Positions 26,455-37,682 are shown, numbered from the stretch's first letter. The stretch is DNA of 64,000 nt from Robertmurraya korlensis (GCF_023715225.1 NZ_JAMBNS010000001.1:124001-188000), one strand, 5' to 3'. Made by a program: numbers and translations. Notes: generated by a model from the sequence alone, not told the origin.

Positions 26455-26549
26455 CGACAAATAACTGCAGAATTTGCTGTGATATTATACTAACATGATA
26501 AAAAGAACTAGACGAGCCTTCATCTAATAAGGCATTATTTTTCGTTATA

Positions 26550-26562
26550 GTGGTCTGACCAC
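26550..26562 (+). promoter_or_regulatory. FadR/GntR-type operator 2 (upstream of accDA)
   Basis: A second exact copy of GTGGTCTGACCAC, 35 bases before the accD start. A possible -10, TATAGT at 26546-26551, overlaps its first two bases, so binding would hide the promoter. A convincing -35 was not found. A weak hairpin (GCCTT 26516-26520 with AAGGC 26529-26533) precedes it. Confidence 0.78.
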
Positions 26563-26596
26563 TGAGATTATTAGAAACATTTGGGGAGGTTTAAGC

Positions 26597-27478
26597 TTGC
26601 CGATTAAAGACTTATTTACAAAATCAAAGAAGAAAAAATATGCAACAATTCCAACTGAAGCTGCAAAGCAAGATGTCCCAGAAGGGATCATGACCAAGTG
26701 TCCAAGCTGTAAGAAAATCATGTATTCCAAGGAGCTAATGAAGAATCTTAAGGTTTGTGCTCACTGTGGGTACCATCACCCGATGAATTCAAAAGAGAGG
26801 CTGAATAGTTTTATTGACGAAGGAAGCTTTGTTGAGCTTGATCGTTACATGATTTCTGAGAACCCACTTGGATTTCCCGATTATATCGAAAAGCTTGAAA
26901 AAGATCGTCAGAAAACAAACTTAAATGAAGCTGTTGTGACAGGTGTATGTAAGGTGGAAGGTCATGACGCGGTTGTTGCCGTGATGGATTCTACTTTTAG
27001 AATGGGTAGCATGGGTTCTGTGGTTGGTGAGAAGATTACGAGAGCGATTGAAAAAGCAGGTGAGCTATCGATACCATTTATCATCTTTACTGCATCAGGT
27101 GGAGCAAGGATGCAAGAGGGAGTATTGAGCTTAATGCAGATGGCGAAGACGAGTGTTGCACTTAAAAAGTTTAGCGACGAAGGGAATCTCATCATATCAA
27201 TCATGACACATCCAACTACTGGCGGAGTATCTGCTAGCTTTGCTTCTCTTGGTGACTATAATTTTGCTGAACCAGGTGCATTAATTGGATTTGCGGGAAG
27301 AAGAATTATTGAACAAACCATAAGAGAAGAACTTCCTGAGGATTTTCAAACAGCAGAATTTCTTTTAAAGCATGGTCAGCTAGATGCAGTGATATCCAGA
27401 GGTGACTTGAGGGAGAAAATCTCAACATTGCTTGATATTCATACGCCTGGAGGTGAAATAGAATGGTTGGAGAACTAG
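26597..27478 (+). CDS. accD: Acetyl-CoA carboxylase carboxyltransferase subunit beta
   Basis: Encodes 293 residues from a TTG preceded by GGGGAGG. AccD with AccA transfers CO2 from carboxybiotin to acetyl-CoA to make malonyl-CoA, the committed step of fatty acid synthesis. An N-terminal zinc ribbon (CPSCKK at about residue 35 and CAHCGYH) precedes the crotonase-type carboxyltransferase domain with [19 protein letters not shown] and [16 protein letters not shown]. It overlaps accA by 16 bases. Operator 2 lies in its upstream region. Confidence 0.97.
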   Translation: MPIKDLFTKSKKKKYATIPTEAAKQDVPEGIMTKCPSCKKIMYSKELMKNLKVCAHCGYHHPMNSKERLNSFIDEGSFVELDRYMISENPLGFPDYIEKLEKDRQKTNLNEAVVTGVCKVEGHDAVVAVMDSTFRMGSMGSVVGEKITRAIEKAGELSIPFIIFTASGGARMQEGVLSLMQMAKTSVALKKFSDEGNLIISIMTHPTTGGVSASFASLGDYNFAEPGALIGFAGRRIIEQTIREELPEDFQTAEFLLKHGQLDAVISRGDLREKISTLLDIHTPGGEIEWLEN

Positions 27479-28443
27479 AATTCGAAAAACCAGTCATTGA
27501 GCTGAAAAAGAAAATTGCAGAATTAAAAGAATTTACTGCGAGTGCTGATGTGGATTTGTCAGATGAAATTGAAAAGCTTGAGGCAAGACTTCAAAAGCTT
27601 GAAAAAGATATTTATGACAACATGAAGCCATGGGATAGAGTACAAATTGCGAGACATCCTGCTAGGCCAACTACTCTTGACTATCTATCCATTATCTTTT
27701 CTGATTTCATTGAATGTCATGGGGACCGTTTTTTTGGAGATGACGAAGCGATTGTAGCAGGAGTAGCGAAATTCCAAGGCTTGCCTGTTACTATTATTGG
27801 TCATCAGCGAGGGAAAGATACGAAGGAAAATATCCGCAGGAATTTTGGAATGCCACATCCTGAAGGATACCGTAAGGCATTGAGACTTATGAAGCAAGCG
27901 GAGAAATTCAATCGACCGATCATTTGCTTTATTGATACAAAGGGTGCGTATCCTGGAAAAGCTGCCGAAGAAAGAGGTCAAAGCGAAGCAATTGCTAAAA
28001 ACCTATTTGAAATGGCAAGCTTAACCGTACCTATTGTTTGTATTGTCATTGGAGAAGGTGGAAGTGGTGGAGCTCTAGCTCTTGGTGTGGGTGATCATAT
28101 CCATATGCTTGAAAACTCAACGTATTCGGTTATTTCTCCTGAAGGAGCTGCAGCTATTCTATGGAAGGATGCCTCTCTTGCTAAACAAGCAGCGGAAACG
28201 ATGAAAATTACTGCACCAGACTTAAAGGAACTTGGAGTAATTGATGAAATCATTTCTGAAGTTCGAGGTGGAGCCCATAAAGATGTAAATGCTCAAGCAG
28301 AAAACATTAGGGAAACGATCCAACAGTCTTTAAAACAGTTGTTACAACTAGAAGAAAATGAACTGCTTGCATTAAGATATGAAAAATACAAGAACATGGG
28401 TAAATATACATTTTTGCATGAATTTATAGGTGTAAATGGATGA
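27463..28443 (+). CDS. accA: Acetyl-CoA carboxylase carboxyltransferase subunit alpha
   Basis: Encodes 326 residues, the partner of AccD. A helical N-terminus ([20 protein letters not shown]) leads into the carboxyltransferase domain with [52 protein letters not shown] and [16 protein letters not shown]. The ATG at 27463 lies inside the end of accD with GGAGGTGAAAT before it, so translation is coupled and subunits are likely made in equal amounts. A terminator overlaps the stop. Confidence 0.97.
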   Translation: MVGELEFEKPVIELKKKIAELKEFTASADVDLSDEIEKLEARLQKLEKDIYDNMKPWDRVQIARHPARPTTLDYLSIIFSDFIECHGDRFFGDDEAIVAGVAKFQGLPVTIIGHQRGKDTKENIRRNFGMPHPEGYRKALRLMKQAEKFNRPIICFIDTKGAYPGKAAEERGQSEAIAKNLFEMASLTVPIVCIVIGEGGSGGALALGVGDHIHMLENSTYSVISPEGAAAILWKDASLAKQAAETMKITAPDLKELGVIDEIISEVRGGAHKDVNAQAENIRETIQQSLKQLLQLEENELLALRYEKYKNMGKYTFLHEFIGVNG

Positions 28444-28472
28444 GTGTGTTTCGACACACTCTTTTCTTATTT
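28442..28472 (+). terminator. Rho-independent terminator after accA
   Basis: GAGTGTG (28442-28448) pairs with CACACTC (28455-28461) and is followed by TTTTCTTATTTTTT. Confidence 0.82.
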
Positions 28473-28541
28473 TTTAAGAGAAATCCCAATTAAATGACAG
28501 TAAAAATAGAATTATGAACTTTTTTAGAAAAAATGCATGGT

Positions 28542-28555
28542 ATTAAGCGCTTTCA
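28542..28555 (+). promoter_or_regulatory. cre-like site upstream of pfkA
   Basis: ATTAAGCGCTTTCA matches the cre consensus TGWAANCGNTNWCA at 12 of 14 positions with the core intact. It lies about 180 bases before pfkA. CcpA control of this operon is not established; this is a pattern match only. Confidence 0.4.
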
Positions 28556-28731
28556 ATAAAAAAACTATTTCGTCTATTGATTTTATGTTTATGATAGAGT
28601 TGAGAACATTGTTTCTTCATGGTATTTTAGAAATATTCCCGGGTATTCTGTAAATAATAGTAGTGCATCACGTGTCGTATTATTCATCTTCTAACTATAC
28701 ATAATACTTCAACAATCCAATACAGAGGTGA

Positions 28732-29697
<966 letters not shown>

Positions 29698-29729
29698 CGT
29701 TTTTAAAATATTAGGAGGTCCACAATTGT

Positions 29730-31487
29730 ATGCGTAAAACGAAAATTGTTTGTACTATAGGCCCAGCAAGTGAAAGCGTAGAAAAATTAACACAGCTGAT
29801 TGAAGCTGGGATGAATGTTGCTCGTCTAAACTTCTCTCACGGTGACCATGAAGAACACGGTGCTCGTATTAGAAATATCCGTGAAGCTGCAAAGCAAACA
29901 GGAAAAACGGTTGCTATCCTTTTAGATACCAAAGGTCCAGAAATTCGTACAAATAATATGGTGGATGGTGCAATTGAATTAGTTGCAGGCAACCATGTGA
30001 TTGTTTCAATGACTGAGGTTGAAGGAACGGTCGATAAATTCTCGATTACATATCCTGGATTAATTGATGATGTACACGAAGGTTCAAAGATCTTACTAGA
30101 TGACGGCTTAATCGGCTTAGAAGTTACTAAGATTGACCGAAATGCTGGAGAAATTCATACAAAAATTTTAAATACGGGCACACTTAAAAATAAAAAAGGT
30201 GTAAACGTTCCAGGTGTTTCTGTAAATCTGCCAGGAATAACAGAAAAGGATGCAAACGATATTATCTTTGGAATCGATCAAGGAATTGACTTTATTGCTG
30301 CTTCCTTTGTACGTCGTGCATCAGATGTACTAGAAATTCGTCGTTTATTAGAGGAGCATAATGCAACACATATCCACATTATTCCTAAAATTGAAAATCA
30401 AGAAGGTGTTGACAAGATCGACGAAATTCTTGAAATTTCCGATGGGCTAATGGTTGCACGTGGTGACCTTGGTGTAGAAATTCCTGCAGAAGAGGTACCT
30501 CTTGTTCAAAAAAGCTTAATTAAAAAATGTAATGCACAAGGGAAGCCGGTTATTACAGCAACTCAAATGCTTGATTCTATGCAACGTAACCCTCGTCCAA
30601 CAAGAGCGGAGGCAAGTGACGTAGCAAATGCCATCTTTGATGGAACGGATGCTATAATGCTTTCAGGAGAAACAGCTGCTGGTGTATATCCTGTAGAAGC
30701 GGTTCAAACGATGCATAATATCGCTTCTCGCGCAGAATCAGCATTAGATCATAAAGAAATCTTATCTAACCGTAGTAAAGACAATGAGCATAATATTACA
30801 GATGCAATTGGACAATCTGTTGCACACACAGCATTGAACCTCGATGCTAATGCGATCATTGCTCCTACGGAAAGTGGTCATACGGCTAGAATGATCTCCA
30901 AGTACCGTCCAAAAGCTCCAATCGTTGCTGTTACATCTGATGACGGTGTATCTCGTCGCTTATCACTAGCTTGGGGGGTTTATCCTCAAATCGGAAAACA
31001 AGCCACTACGACTGACGAGATGCTTGATACAGCGGTAGAGGAAAGCTTAAACAGTGGTATCGTTTCTCGCGGAGATTTAGTGGTAATTACTGCTGGAGCG
31101 GTTAATGTTAAAGGTACAACAAACTTAATGAAAATCCATGTTGTTGGCGATGTAGTATTAAAAGCTCAAGGAATTGGAAGAAAAACAGCTTTTGGTAAAG
31201 TGGTCATTGCTAACTCAGCGAAAGAAGCATTAGAAAAAGTAACAGAAGGTTCTATCCTTGTTACGATTGGCTCAGATGCTGATATGGTTCCAGCAATTGA
31301 GAAATGCAGTGCGTTAGTTACAGAAGAAGGTGGCTTAACAAGCCATGCTGCAGTAGTAGGACTTAGCCTTGGAATCCCTGTAATCGTTGGTGCTGAAGGT
31401 GCAACTGCTAGCTTAAAGGATGGACAAGAAATTACAATTGATGCTTCTCATGGTGTCATTTATAACGGTCACGCAAGCGTTCTATAA
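29730..31487 (+). CDS. pyk: Pyruvate kinase with PEP-utilizer C-terminal domain
   Basis: Encodes 585 residues. It makes pyruvate and ATP from phosphoenolpyruvate. The core shows [69 protein letters not shown] and [10 protein letters not shown]. The last ~110 residues form the extra C-terminal domain of Bacillus-type enzymes, with [18 protein letters not shown] like the mobile domain of PEP synthases but used structurally. AGGAGG is 12 bases from the ATG, slightly long. A terminator follows. Confidence 0.97.
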   Translation: MRKTKIVCTIGPASESVEKLTQLIEAGMNVARLNFSHGDHEEHGARIRNIREAAKQTGKTVAILLDTKGPEIRTNNMVDGAIELVAGNHVIVSMTEVEGTVDKFSITYPGLIDDVHEGSKILLDDGLIGLEVTKIDRNAGEIHTKILNTGTLKNKKGVNVPGVSVNLPGITEKDANDIIFGIDQGIDFIAASFVRRASDVLEIRRLLEEHNATHIHIIPKIENQEGVDKIDEILEISDGLMVARGDLGVEIPAEEVPLVQKSLIKKCNAQGKPVITATQMLDSMQRNPRPTRAEASDVANAIFDGTDAIMLSGETAAGVYPVEAVQTMHNIASRAESALDHKEILSNRSKDNEHNITDAIGQSVAHTALNLDANAIIAPTESGHTARMISKYRPKAPIVAVTSDDGVSRRLSLAWGVYPQIGKQATTTDEMLDTAVEESLNSGIVSRGDLVVITAGAVNVKGTTNLMKIHVVGDVVLKAQGIGRKTAFGKVVIANSAKEALEKVTEGSILVTIGSDADMVPAIEKCSALVTEEGGLTSHAAVVGLSLGIPVIVGAEGATASLKDGQEITIDASHGVIYNGHASVL

Positions 31488-31493
31488 TAAAAG

Positions 31494-31526
31494 AGAAGAA
31501 GTAGCCTAATGGCTGCTTCTTTTTTG
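31494..31526 (+). terminator. Rho-independent terminator after pyk
   Basis: AGAAGTAGCC pairs with GGCTGCTTCT (one G-U pair) around a TAAT loop and is followed by a T run. Confidence 0.82.
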
Positions 31527-31578
31527 CTGTTTTTAAGGAATACACATATAATAAAAGGACAACTAGGAGGCGATTATT

Positions 31579-31965
31579 TTGCGTTATATCGTTTTACTTT
31601 TAATTATTATTCCGGCAGCAGAAATCGGTCTTTTGTTATTATCAAGTAAGACCATTGGCATCTGGACCACCATAACCCTCATCATACTAACAGGATTGCT
31701 TGGTGCCTACCTAGCAAAACAACAAGGACTAGACACAATTAGAAAGGCTCAACATCTCCTACAATCAGGTCAAATGCCTGGCGATGTTCTCTTGGATGGA
31801 GTTTGTATTATTATCGGTGGCACGCTTCTATTAACACCAGGTTTTATAACAGATGCAACAGGCTTCCTATTACTAGCCCCTCCAACAAGAAAATTCTTCA
31901 AAATCATACTCAGCAAAGCATTCCAAAATTGGATGAATAAAGGAAGAATTAAGATTATTAAATGA
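31579..31965 (+). CDS. fxsA: FxsA family membrane protein
   Basis: Encodes 128 residues from a TTG 8 bases after AGGAGG. Membrane spans are visible at the N-terminus (RYIVLLLIIIPAAEIGLLLL), in IGIWTTITLIILTGLLGAYL and in IIIGGTLLLTPGFITDATGF. GLLGAYLAKQQGL and the LLTPGFITDATGFLLLAPP block define the FxsA family, named for suppression of F-exclusion of phage T7 in E. coli. Its native role is unknown. The gene shares a bidirectional terminator with ytvI and lies after pyk as in many Bacillaceae. Confidence 0.93.
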   Translation: MRYIVLLLIIIPAAEIGLLLLSSKTIGIWTTITLIILTGLLGAYLAKQQGLDTIRKAQHLLQSGQMPGDVLLDGVCIIIGGTLLLTPGFITDATGFLLLAPPTRKFFKIILSKAFQNWMNKGRIKIIK

Positions 31966-31995
31966 AAAAGTCCATTCATGAGAATGGACTTTTAT
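31966..31995. terminator. Bidirectional terminator between fxsA and ytvI
   Basis: A 12-bp perfect stem AAAAGTCCATTC (31966-31977) with GAATGGACTTTT (31982-31993), with flanking A and T runs on both strands. Confidence 0.9.
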
Positions 31996-33107
31996 GCTTC
32001 TTTCCCCTTAATAAAGGACCAGACATCTTTAAATACATTGGCACGGTGCAGGGTTGTGATAATTACAAGGGTCACAGGTCCTGCAATTAACCCTAAAAAG
32101 CCAATTAATTTAAACCCAACAAATAACGCGATTAAAGTTGCAAGGGGATCAAGCCCTATGTTTGAGGATAATACTTTTGGCTCCATGACCTGTCGTTGGA
32201 CAAGCACTATGATATACAACACTCCTAAGCCAATGGCTAAACTCATTTCTCCAGCAATTGCCTCATAAATAATCCACGGAACAAACACAGCACCTGTTCC
32301 TAAGTAAGGAATAATATCGACTAATCCTGTTACAAGTGCGATGGTAATCGCATAATCTACACGTAAAATCAGAAGCCCAATAAGGATAATCACAGTAGTA
32401 ATAGAGATTAAAGTTAGTTGGGCTTTTATAAAGCCAAACAGGGCTTTCTTTAAGTCTTCAAGCACCCTCTTTGTACTGCTTTTTGCACGATGTGGAATCA
32501 TCTTATTGCTAAACCGAGACAGACGATACCAATCTTTACTAATGAAAAAAGTTGCCAACAAGGAGAATATGACTACTGTTGCAGCATTCGGAAACCAAGA
32601 TAAGATATTCGGTATATTTCCAAAGAAACTTTGAATAAAATCACCGATCGTAGACCCAATAGTTCTTCCTACATTTTGTATATTCGTTAAAATAGTGTCC
32701 TGCTGACCCGTGTCTAATGAATTAAATAAGCTTGTTAATTGGTTATAAAGAGGAATAATTTGTGCAGCGATAAAGTCCTCGATAAAATTAATAAGAGTAT
32801 CTAAATGTCTTGGTACAACATCTGCTAAATAGTCTGCACCAGACACAATTTCTGCGATCAATAGAGTAATGAATCCTGCAAATAAAGCAAAAATAAAGAT
32901 AATCCCTATCAAAACAGCAAGCGATCTAGGTAACCGGCCTTTGCTTTCTAAAAAATTCACAAATGGATTTAGCATAAAAGCAATTAAAAGGCCGATGATA
33001 AAAGGGTATGTAACCTTTGAAATTTGAATCAGGATAAAAACAGATAGAAGTATACTAACAATTACGATCATAAAGCGCATAGTTCTAAATAAATAGGTGA
33101 GATTCAG
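31992..33107 (-). CDS. ytvI: Sporulation membrane protein YtvI (AI-2E/PerM family)
   Basis: Encodes 371 residues if started at the CTG at 33107. Seven or eight hydrophobic segments with the family pattern are present (SKVTYPFIIGLLIAFMLNPF, GLVDIIPYLGTGAVFVPW, LIALFVGFKLIGFLGLIAGP). Known as a SigE-dependent sporulation protein in B. subtilis; the family includes transporters. The first ATG (33080) has no ribosome site, whereas AGGAGG (33122-33117) is 9 bases from CTG 33107, which adds MNLTYLFRT. That N-terminus and the length of 371 look family-like, so a rare CTG start is the best reading; ATT at 33113 is a second candidate. Confidence 0.85.
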   Translation of the reverse strand: MNLTYLFRTMRFMIVIVSILLSVFILIQISKVTYPFIIGLLIAFMLNPFVNFLESKGRLPRSLAVLIGIIFIFALFAGFITLLIAEIVSGADYLADVVPRHLDTLINFIEDFIAAQIIPLYNQLTSLFNSLDTGQQDTILTNIQNVGRTIGSTIGDFIQSFFGNIPNILSWFPNAATVVIFSLLATFFISKDWYRLSRFSNKMIPHRAKSSTKRVLEDLKKALFGFIKAQLTLISITTVIILIGLLILRVDYAITIALVTGLVDIIPYLGTGAVFVPWIIYEAIAGEMSLAIGLGVLYIIVLVQRQVMEPKVLSSNIGLDPLATLIALFVGFKLIGFLGLIAGPVTLVIITTLHRANVFKDVWSFIKGKEA

Positions 33108-33281
33108 ATTAATCGTCCTCCTAATAGTAGAGTAAATGGTAGACTTAAACTTGCTTATTCTTTATTTTACCTACGTATGAAGAATATGGAAAGTTTTGTT
33201 TATAGAGAATAATGTTTATCCTTATTTTTCGACAAAACTAGTGGCTTTTGAGAAAGTTGGTTCGATTGTTTATTTGCTGAG

Positions 33282-33298
33282 TTTTCCTATGGTAAAAT
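33282..33298 (+). promoter_or_regulatory. Extended -10 promoter of ytwI
   Basis: TATGGTAAAAT holds TG-G-TAAAAT (33290-33298), an extended -10, 28 bases before the ytwI start. No good -35 at standard spacing. Confidence 0.4.
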
Positions 33299-33325
33299 AA
33301 CGTCTATACAAAGGAGGCCTTAAGA

Positions 33326-33784
33326 TTGCTAACACAAGCTAGCTTTTTTTTGCTCATTTTATTACTAATTGGTTTTATCGCAAAAAACCAATCTTTAATT
33401 ATTGCTGTTGGGGTACTACTGTTACTTAAAATAATAGGTGTGGATTCAAAAATATTTTCTTATATTCAATCAAAAGGAATTAACTGGGGAGTGACGGTCA
33501 TCACTTTCGCTGTATTAGCCCCTATTGCAAGTGGTGAAATAGGTTTTAAAGACCTAACGGCTGCCTTTAAATCGCCATATGCATGGATTGCTTTAATATC
33601 TGGAATGGCGGTAGCGTTAATAGCCAAAGGTGGTATAACACTACTAGCGAAGGATCCCCATATTACTACCGCTCTTGTGCTGGGAACGATCTTGGCTGTT
33701 TCTCTTTTTAAGGGTGTTGCTGTTGGACCTTTAATTGGTGCGGGTATCGCGTATTTAGCCATGAAATTTTTTGAACTCTTCTAA
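33326..33784 (+). CDS. ytwI: DUF441 family membrane protein YtwI
   Basis: Encodes 152 residues from a TTG 8 bases after AAAGGAGG. It is almost wholly hydrophobic with about four spans (SFFLLILLLIGFIAKNQSL, VTVITFAVLAPIASGEI, AWIALISGMAVALIAKGG, GVAVGPLIGAGIAYLAMKF). The GVTVITFAVLAPIASGEIG and VLGTILAVSLFKGVAVGP blocks are typical of DUF441. Function is unknown. It lies alone between ytvI (divergent) and citZ, as in B. subtilis. Confidence 0.9.
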   Translation: MLTQASFFLLILLLIGFIAKNQSLIIAVGVLLLLKIIGVDSKIFSYIQSKGINWGVTVITFAVLAPIASGEIGFKDLTAAFKSPYAWIALISGMAVALIAKGGITLLAKDPHITTALVLGTILAVSLFKGVAVGPLIGAGIAYLAMKFFELF

Positions 33785-33864
33785 AAGGTGATAAGTTTTA
33801 TGAATTACTAGGCTTAAGTTTTTCTAATAAAATATTAATTTTTTCACATTTTAGGCGGTTTTCG

Positions 33865-33893
33865 TTCACAAATGTCAGATAATTGTTTATAAT
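33865..33893 (+). promoter_or_regulatory. SigA-type promoter of citZ
   Basis: TTCACA (33865-33870) and TATAAT (33888-33893) are spaced by 17 bases. Just downstream TGTAAGCGC (33900-33908) looks like a cre half-site; the rest of the site is poor. The leader to citZ is about 125 bases long and AT-rich. Confidence 0.7.
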
Positions 33894-34026
33894 AGGACTT
33901 GTAAGCGCATCCTTTTTATGGGTGTGAAAAAATTTATAGTCTTATAGTTATCTATAATGTTAATATTTTAATAACTCAGAGAGTTTAGAAGGGTTAGCGA
34001 ATCACTTTGTAAAGGAGAGGGTCAAT

Positions 34027-35145
34027 ATGACAGCAACACGTGGTCTTGAAGGGGTAGTAGCTACGACTTCCTCTGTAAGTTCAATCATTGATGATACACT
34101 AACATACGTAGGGTACGATATTGATGATTTAGCAGAGAATGCCAGCTTTGAAGAAGTAATCTATCTTCTTTGGCATAGAAGGCTTCCTACACAGCAAGAA
34201 TTAGCAGAGTTAAAAAGCCAATTGTCGGTAAATGCAGAGCTACCTAAACAAGTGCTCGAGCATTTTAAGTTATATCCAATTAACGAAGTACACCCAATGG
34301 CTGCACTTCGAACGGCTGTTTCGCTCTTAGGTTTGTATGATGAAGAAAGTGATGTAATGGAAGAGCAAGCAAACTATCGCAAGGCAGTTCGTCTTCAAGC
34401 TAAGATGCCTGCAATTGTGACAGCTTTTGCGCGTATTCGAAAAGGGTTGGAGCCCATTCCACCTAGAACGGACTTAAGCTTTGCAGCTAATTTTCTTTAC
34501 TTGCTTTCAGGAAAAGAGCCAGAACCAATTGCAGTCGAAGCTTTTAATAAGGCGCTCGTCCTTCATGCAGATCATGAATTAAATGCCTCTACATTCACAG
34601 CACGTGTATGTGTAGCAACTTTATCAGATGTATACTCTGGTGTAACATCAGCTATTGGAGCATTAAAAGGTCCTTTACATGGTGGAGCAAATGAAGCTGT
34701 AATGAAGATGTTAACTGAGATTGGAACATTAGAAAATGTTGATACTTATGTTCGTGGTAAATTAGCGAACAAGGAAAAAATCATGGGCTTTGGTCACCGT
34801 GTTTACAGAAAAGGAGACCCTCGTGCAAAACACTTAAAGCTTATGGCAGAGAAACTCACTAACTTAACAGGCGAACCACATTGGTTTGATATGTCTACAA
34901 GAATTGAGAGCATTGTAACCGGTGAAAAGAATCTTCCACCAAACGTAGACTTCTACTCTGCTTCTGTATATCATAGCTTAGGAATTGACCACGATTTATT
35001 TACCCCAATCTTTGCAGTAAGCCGTGTTTCCGGTTGGTTAGCTCATATTCTTGAACAATATGAAAATAATCGATTGATTCGTCCAAGAGCAGATTATACT
35101 GGTCCTGGAATGCAAAAATATGTAGCAATTGAGCAAAGAGGTTAA
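34027..35145 (+). CDS. citZ: Citrate synthase
   Basis: Encodes 372 residues, the dimeric Gram-positive type. It condenses acetyl-CoA and oxaloacetate into citrate, the entry to the TCA cycle. Motifs: GLEGVVATTSSVSSIIDD at the start, HADHELNASTFTARV with the catalytic His, GPLHGGANEAVMKML, and IMGFGHRVYRKGDPRAK; a C-terminal substrate arginine lies in the VSRVSGWLAHILEQ region. AAAGGAGAGG precedes the ATG. It heads the citZ-icd-mdh cluster and likely has its own promoter; in B. subtilis it is controlled by CcpA and CcpC. Confidence 0.97.
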   Translation: MTATRGLEGVVATTSSVSSIIDDTLTYVGYDIDDLAENASFEEVIYLLWHRRLPTQQELAELKSQLSVNAELPKQVLEHFKLYPINEVHPMAALRTAVSLLGLYDEESDVMEEQANYRKAVRLQAKMPAIVTAFARIRKGLEPIPPRTDLSFAANFLYLLSGKEPEPIAVEAFNKALVLHADHELNASTFTARVCVATLSDVYSGVTSAIGALKGPLHGGANEAVMKMLTEIGTLENVDTYVRGKLANKEKIMGFGHRVYRKGDPRAKHLKLMAEKLTNLTGEPHWFDMSTRIESIVTGEKNLPPNVDFYSASVYHSLGIDHDLFTPIFAVSRVSGWLAHILEQYENNRLIRPRADYTGPGMQKYVAIEQRG

Positions 35146-35203
35146 AATTAAATAGAATACAGCATTTTACTTTTAGCTAAAATATTGCTGTAATAGAGAG
35201 GAG

Positions 35204-35229
35204 AGGTTAGAGGCATTTGGCTCTAACCT
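35204..35229 (+). terminator. Hairpin between citZ and icd
   Basis: AGGTTAGAG (35204-35212) pairs perfectly with CTCTAACCT (35221-35229), but only a short T stretch follows. It may be a weak terminator or an RNA-stability element in a citZ-icd transcript. Confidence 0.5.
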
Positions 35230-35331
35230 TTGATTCTGATGTTGCCCGCAATGGATATAAATCTTTTATACATATTGATTGAGCTTGAGTGTGGCGCATC
35301 CTGTTAGACAAAATGGAGGGAGAATTATACT

Positions 35332-36600
35332 ATGCAAGGTGAAAAAATTACTGTAACCAATGGAGTCTTAAATGTACCAAATCATCCTGTAGTACCTTTT
35401 ATTGAAGGAGACGGCACGGGTCCTGATATTTGGGCTGCTGCTTCAAGAGTGCTTGATGCTGCTGTTGAAAAAGCTTATAACGGTGAAAAGAAAATTGTAT
35501 GGAAAGAAGTACTTGCAGGTGAAAAAGCGTTCAATCAAACAGGAGAATGGCTACCAAACGAAACGTTAGAGTTAATAAACGAATATTTGATTGCTATTAA
35601 AGGACCTTTAACAACACCAATTGGTGGAGGAATTCGTTCACTGAATGTTGCTCTACGCCAAGAGCTAGATTTATATGTATGCTTGCGTCCAGTTCGCTGG
35701 TTTGAAGGCGTTCCTTCTCCAGTTAAACGTCCACAAGATACGGATATGGTAATCTTCCGTGAAAATACAGAAGATATTTACGCAGGTATTGAGTATGCAA
35801 AAGGTTCAGATGAAGTGAAAAAGCTTATTTCTTTCCTTCAAAATGAAATGGGAGTTAATAAAATCCGCTTCCCAGAAACATCAGGAATTGGGATCAAGCC
35901 AGTGTCTGAAGAAGGAACTACTCGTTTAGTTCGTGCTGCAATTGAGTATGCGATCAAAGAGGGACGTAAATCTCTAACTCTAGTTCATAAAGGTAACATC
36001 ATGAAATTCACTGAAGGTGCGTTTAAGAACTGGGGTTATGAGCTTGTTGAGAGAGAATACGGCGATAAAGTGTTCACATGGGCACAGTATGACCGTATTA
36101 AAGATGAGCAAGGCACAGAGGCTGCAAATCAAGCTCAAGCAGATGCAGAAGCTCAAGGGAAAATCATCGTGAAGGATGCAATTGCAGATATTTTCCTTCA
36201 ACAAATTCTAACTCGCCCACGTGAGTTTGATGTAGTTGCTACAATGAACCTTAACGGAGACTATATTTCTGATGCACTTGCTGCACAAGTAGGTGGAATT
36301 GGAATTGCACCTGGAGCAAACATCAACTATGTAACAGGTCATGCTATTTTTGAAGCTACACACGGTACAGCACCTAAGTATGCTGGATTAGATAAAGTAA
36401 ACCCTTCATCTGTTATTCTTTCTGGTGTATTAATGCTTGAACACCTAGGCTGGAATGAAGCAGCGAAGTTAATCATCGATTCAATGGAGAAGTCAATCGC
36501 TTCAAAAGTGGTTACTTATGACTTTGCACGTTTGATGGACGGAGCAACAGAAGTGAAGTGCTCAGAATTTGGAGATGTGCTTATTAAGAACATGGGGTAA
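35332..36600 (+). CDS. icd: Isocitrate dehydrogenase (NADP)
   Basis: Encodes 422 residues, full length. It converts isocitrate to 2-oxoglutarate with NADPH and CO2 release. [66 protein letters not shown], and [19 protein letters not shown] are all present, with [17 protein letters not shown] near the C-terminus. AATGGAGGGAG precedes the ATG. It sits between citZ and mdh, and a terminator follows, so mdh probably has its own initiation as well. Confidence 0.97.
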   Translation: MQGEKITVTNGVLNVPNHPVVPFIEGDGTGPDIWAAASRVLDAAVEKAYNGEKKIVWKEVLAGEKAFNQTGEWLPNETLELINEYLIAIKGPLTTPIGGGIRSLNVALRQELDLYVCLRPVRWFEGVPSPVKRPQDTDMVIFRENTEDIYAGIEYAKGSDEVKKLISFLQNEMGVNKIRFPETSGIGIKPVSEEGTTRLVRAAIEYAIKEGRKSLTLVHKGNIMKFTEGAFKNWGYELVEREYGDKVFTWAQYDRIKDEQGTEAANQAQADAEAQGKIIVKDAIADIFLQQILTRPREFDVVATMNLNGDYISDALAAQVGGIGIAPGANINYVTGHAIFEATHGTAPKYAGLDKVNPSSVILSGVLMLEHLGWNEAAKLIIDSMEKSIASKVVTYDFARLMDGATEVKCSEFGDVLIKNMG

Positions 36601-36610
36601 TTTGTTCTAG

Positions 36611-36640
36611 AGGCTGTTCTTTCTAGAACAGCCTTTTTAT
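36611..36640 (+). terminator. Rho-independent terminator after icd
   Basis: AGGCTGTTCT (36611-36620) pairs with AGAACAGCCT (36625-36634) and runs into five T. Confidence 0.88.
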
Positions 36641-36705
36641 AATTGTTTAGCTTTTCTGCAAAGTGACTTAGGACAATGACTTTTAAAATGTAGGGGGAAA
36701 AGGTT

Positions 36706-37644
36706 ATGTCAATGAAGCGTAAAAAGATCTCGGTAATTGGTGGAGGCTTTACTGGAGCTACAACAGCTTTTCTACTTGCACAAAAAGAACTTGGAGATGT
36801 CGTTTTGTTGGATATACCGCAAATGGAAAATCCAACAAAGGGAAAGGCTCTAGATATGCTTGAAGCAAGTCCGGTTCAAGGGTTTGATGCAAATATTACA
36901 GGCACAGCAGATTATGCAGATACTAAGGATTCTGATATTGTTGTTATTACCGCTGGAATTGCTAGAAAACCTGGGATGAGTCGTGATGATCTCGTTCAAA
37001 CCAATCAAAAGGTTATGAAAGCTGTCGCATCTGAAGTAGCTAAGTATTCACCAAACTGTACGATTATCGTATTAACAAATCCAGTGGATGCAATGACATA
37101 TACTGTTTTCCAAGAAACTGGATTCCCGAAAAATCGTGTCATTGGTCAATCAGGGGTTCTAGATACTGCACGCTTCCGTACATTTGTCGCCCAAGAGTTA
37201 AACTTATCTGTTAAAGACATAACTGGTTTTGTACTAGGTGGCCACGGTGACGATATGGTCCCTCTTGTTCGATACTCATATGCAGGTGGAATTCCATTGG
37301 AGACATTACTACCGAAGGAACGCTTAGAGGCTATTGTTGAACGTACGAGAAAAGGTGGAGGAGAGATTGTTAACCTATTAGGAAATGGAAGTGCTTACTA
37401 TGCACCAGCTGCTTCTCTAGTAGAAATGTGTGAAGCAATCTTAAAAGATCAGCGTCGTGTTCTCCCATCTATTGCTTACCTTGAGGGTGAATATGGATAT
37501 AAAGGAATCTATTTAGGGGTACCAACGATCCTCGGAGCTAACGGAATAGAACAAGTAATTGAGCTTGAGCTAACAGATGAAGAAAAGAGTGCATTAGATA
37601 AATCAGCAGCTGCTGTACGAAATGTAATGGATGTTTTAGTTTAA
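36706..37644 (+). CDS. mdh: Malate dehydrogenase
   Basis: Encodes 312 residues of the LDH-like type. It oxidises malate to oxaloacetate with [22 protein letters not shown] is the Rossmann loop; [18 protein letters not shown] carries substrate arginines, [11 protein letters not shown] and [14 protein letters not shown] follow, and the catalytic His lies in [30 protein letters not shown] precedes the ATG. It competes with YtsJ for malate, so the two malate-using enzymes here are under different control. Confidence 0.97.
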   Translation: MSMKRKKISVIGGGFTGATTAFLLAQKELGDVVLLDIPQMENPTKGKALDMLEASPVQGFDANITGTADYADTKDSDIVVITAGIARKPGMSRDDLVQTNQKVMKAVASEVAKYSPNCTIIVLTNPVDAMTYTVFQETGFPKNRVIGQSGVLDTARFRTFVAQELNLSVKDITGFVLGGHGDDMVPLVRYSYAGGIPLETLLPKERLEAIVERTRKGGGEIVNLLGNGSAYYAPAASLVEMCEAILKDQRRVLPSIAYLEGEYGYKGIYLGVPTILGANGIEQVIELELTDEEKSALDKSAAAVRNVMDVLV

Positions 37645-37652
37645 TCGTATCG

Positions 37653-37682
37653 AAAATTCGGGGGTTCTTCCCCGAATTTTTT
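37653..37682 (+). terminator. Rho-independent terminator after mdh
   Basis: AAAATTCGGGG (37653-37663) pairs with CCCCGAATTTT (37670-37680) and is followed by T residues. Confidence 0.9.

Noticed and set aside
33900-33913. Possible cre site downstream of the citZ promoter
   Set aside because: TGTAAGCGCATCCT has a good left half but three mismatches in the right half; kept only as a remark under the promoter.
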